Assembly (NCBI GenBank): GCA_041396685.1
Contig: JAWKYD010000005.1
Location: 1-64,000, forward strand
DNA: 64,000 nt
Reading direction: 5' to 3'
From: JAUIAI01 sp041396685
GTDB taxonomy: Bacteria; Pseudomonadota; Gammaproteobacteria; Burkholderiales; Burkholderiaceae_E
In this document: piece after piece, positions 63,067 to 64,000 of the stretch
Layout: every line of letters begins with the position of its first letter
Numbering within the stretch: the first letter of the stretch is position 1
Program-made: the position numbers and the translations under genes
The notes under the pieces: model-generated
Databases searched by the model: none
Seen by the model: the letters and a program-made list of their open reading frames with translations, nothing else
What the model was told of the DNA's origin: nothing

Positions 63067-64000
63067 ATGAGTCCGTCGAACCTGCTCATCATCATGTCCG
63101 ATGAGCACAATCCGAAATTCCTCGGCTGCAGAGGCCACGCGATCGTCAAAACGCCGAACATCGACCGCCTGGCATCACGGGGCGTCCGGTTCGACGCTGC
63201 CTATACCCCCAGCCCCGTCTGCGTGCCCGCACGTGCCGCCTTCGCCACCGGCAAGTACGTGCATCAGATCGGCGCCTGGGACAACGCGATCCCGTTCACC
63301 GGCGCGATGCCGAGCTGGCATTCGCTGCTGCGCGAACGCGGCCACCGGACCGTCTCGATCGGCAAGCTGCACTTTCGCTCGGCCGAAGACGACAACGGCT
63401 TCAGCGAAGAACAGATCGGCATGCACATCATCGACGGCCAGGGCGATCTGCTCGGTCTGATACGCGACGAGGACATGCCCAAGCGCGGCAGCGCATACAA
63501 GATGGCGACGCTCGCCGGTCCTGGTGAATCGATGTACACGACCTACGATCGTGACATCACGGCGCGTGCGCAGGTCTGGCTACGCGAACAGGCGCCAAGT
63601 TACACCGACAAGCCCTGGGTGCTGTTCGTGTCGCTGGTGTGCCCGCACTTCCCGCTGACCGCGCCGCCCGAACACTTCTACCGCTACTACGATCAGGATT
63701 TGCCGCTGCCACTGCTGTACGAGCAACGTCACGAGGGTCAGCACCCGTACATCGAGGACTACCGGCGCTCGTTCGCCTATGACGAGTTCTTCAAGTCGGC
63801 GGAGATGGTCAAGCGCGCGCAGGCCGGCTACCTCGGACTTTGCAGCTTCCTGGATGAGAACATCGGCAAGATTCTCGCCGCTCTGGACGACACCGGTCTG
63901 GCCGCGAACACGCGTGTCGTCTACACCAGCGATCACGGCGACAACGCGGGGGCGCGAGGCTTATGGGGCAAATCGACGATGTACGACGACGCGGCCGGCA
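63067..64000 (+). CDS. Second sulfatase-family hydrolase, cut by the window end
   Basis: 311 residues are visible and the frame is still open at the last base. It starts NLLIIMSDEHNPKFLG and has CVPARAAFATG with Cys52 as the formylglycine site, SIGKLHFRS and TSDHGDNAGARGLWGKSTM. It is a clear paralogue of the sulfatase at 58314, with the same residue spacing. Both have no signal peptide. Two paralogous hydrolases flanking one transporter suggest related but different substrates. Confidence 0.9.
   Translation, partial: MSPSNLLIIMSDEHNPKFLGCRGHAIVKTPNIDRLASRGVRFDAAYTPSPVCVPARAAFATGKYVHQIGAWDNAIPFTGAMPSWHSLLRERGHRTVSIGKLHFRSAEDDNGFSEEQIGMHIIDGQGDLLGLIRDEDMPKRGSAYKMATLAGPGESMYTTYDRDITARAQVWLREQAPSYTDKPWVLFVSLVCPHFPLTAPPEHFYRYYDQDLPLPLLYEQRHEGQHPYIEDYRRSFAYDEFFKSAEMVKRAQAGYLGLCSFLDENIGKILAALDDTGLAANTRVVYTSDHGDNAGARGLWGKSTMYDDAAG

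Noticed and set aside
61819..63138. 439-codon minus-strand frame opposite tctC
   Set aside because: Antisense of a gene with a signal peptide and Bug motifs; composition is typical of a shadow frame.

Overview
The window reads as a chromosomal segment of a GC-rich betaproteobacterium, most likely Burkholderiales. The evidence is a tkt-gap-pgk-pyk-fba / purC-purE-purK-tsaC gene order on one strand, tripartite tricarboxylate (TctC/Bug-type) and TRAP transporters, a DUF1631 protein, and LysR regulators. Almost every gene is complete. Only the alpha/beta hydrolase at the left edge and the sulfatase at the right edge are cut. I saw no tRNA, rRNA, insertion sequence, phage gene or CRISPR array.

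Layout. 1-4311: end of an alpha/beta hydrolase, then tsaC, purK, purE and purC on the minus strand. 4440-11225: accessory metabolism (hydroxypyruvate isomerase-like protein, acyl-CoA carboxylase beta subunit, glutathione transferase, secreted cupin, AraC regulator, ketopantoate reductase, LysR regulator). 11417-20926: one long plus-strand operon that is the most distinctive part of the window. It encodes a BMP-family (nucleoside-type) ABC importer, a formamidase, a biuret hydrolase, a second cysteine hydrolase of the same superfamily, a small cupin and an AtzF allophanate hydrolase. Together these can import a small urea-like nitrogen compound and break it down to ammonia and CO2. The divergent LysR gene is the likely regulator. 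21032-27059: orphan substrate-binding protein, Nudix hydrolase, PaiB-like protein, AzlCD exporter, amidase and a membrane-anchored EEP-family hydrolase, ending in a LysR remnant.

27340-38777: glycolysis/pentose genes fba, pyk, pgk, gap and tkt on the minus strand, with a BBE-like oxidoreductase and HxlR regulator between fba and pyk. Divergent to tkt is a fused SpeD-SpeE polyamine gene with a long structured leader. 38873-50146: rsmE, yidB-like, pncC, an Asp/Glu racemase-like gene, a TRAP transporter operon, a secreted RNase Sa/barnase-like ribonuclease with its barstar-like inhibitor, a DUF1631 protein and maeB. 50168-57168: dinB, then an Entner-Doudoroff set (zwf, an SMP-30 gluconolactonase, edd, eda) and a thioesterase. 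57172-64000: a LysR regulator divergent from a sulfatase-tctB-tctA-tctC-sulfatase cluster, probably for uptake and hydrolysis of an organic sulfate or phosphonate ester.

The block 4312-27339 appears to separate fba from purC, genes that are commonly adjacent in this group, so the nitrogen operon and its neighbours look like an accessory insertion into a core locus.
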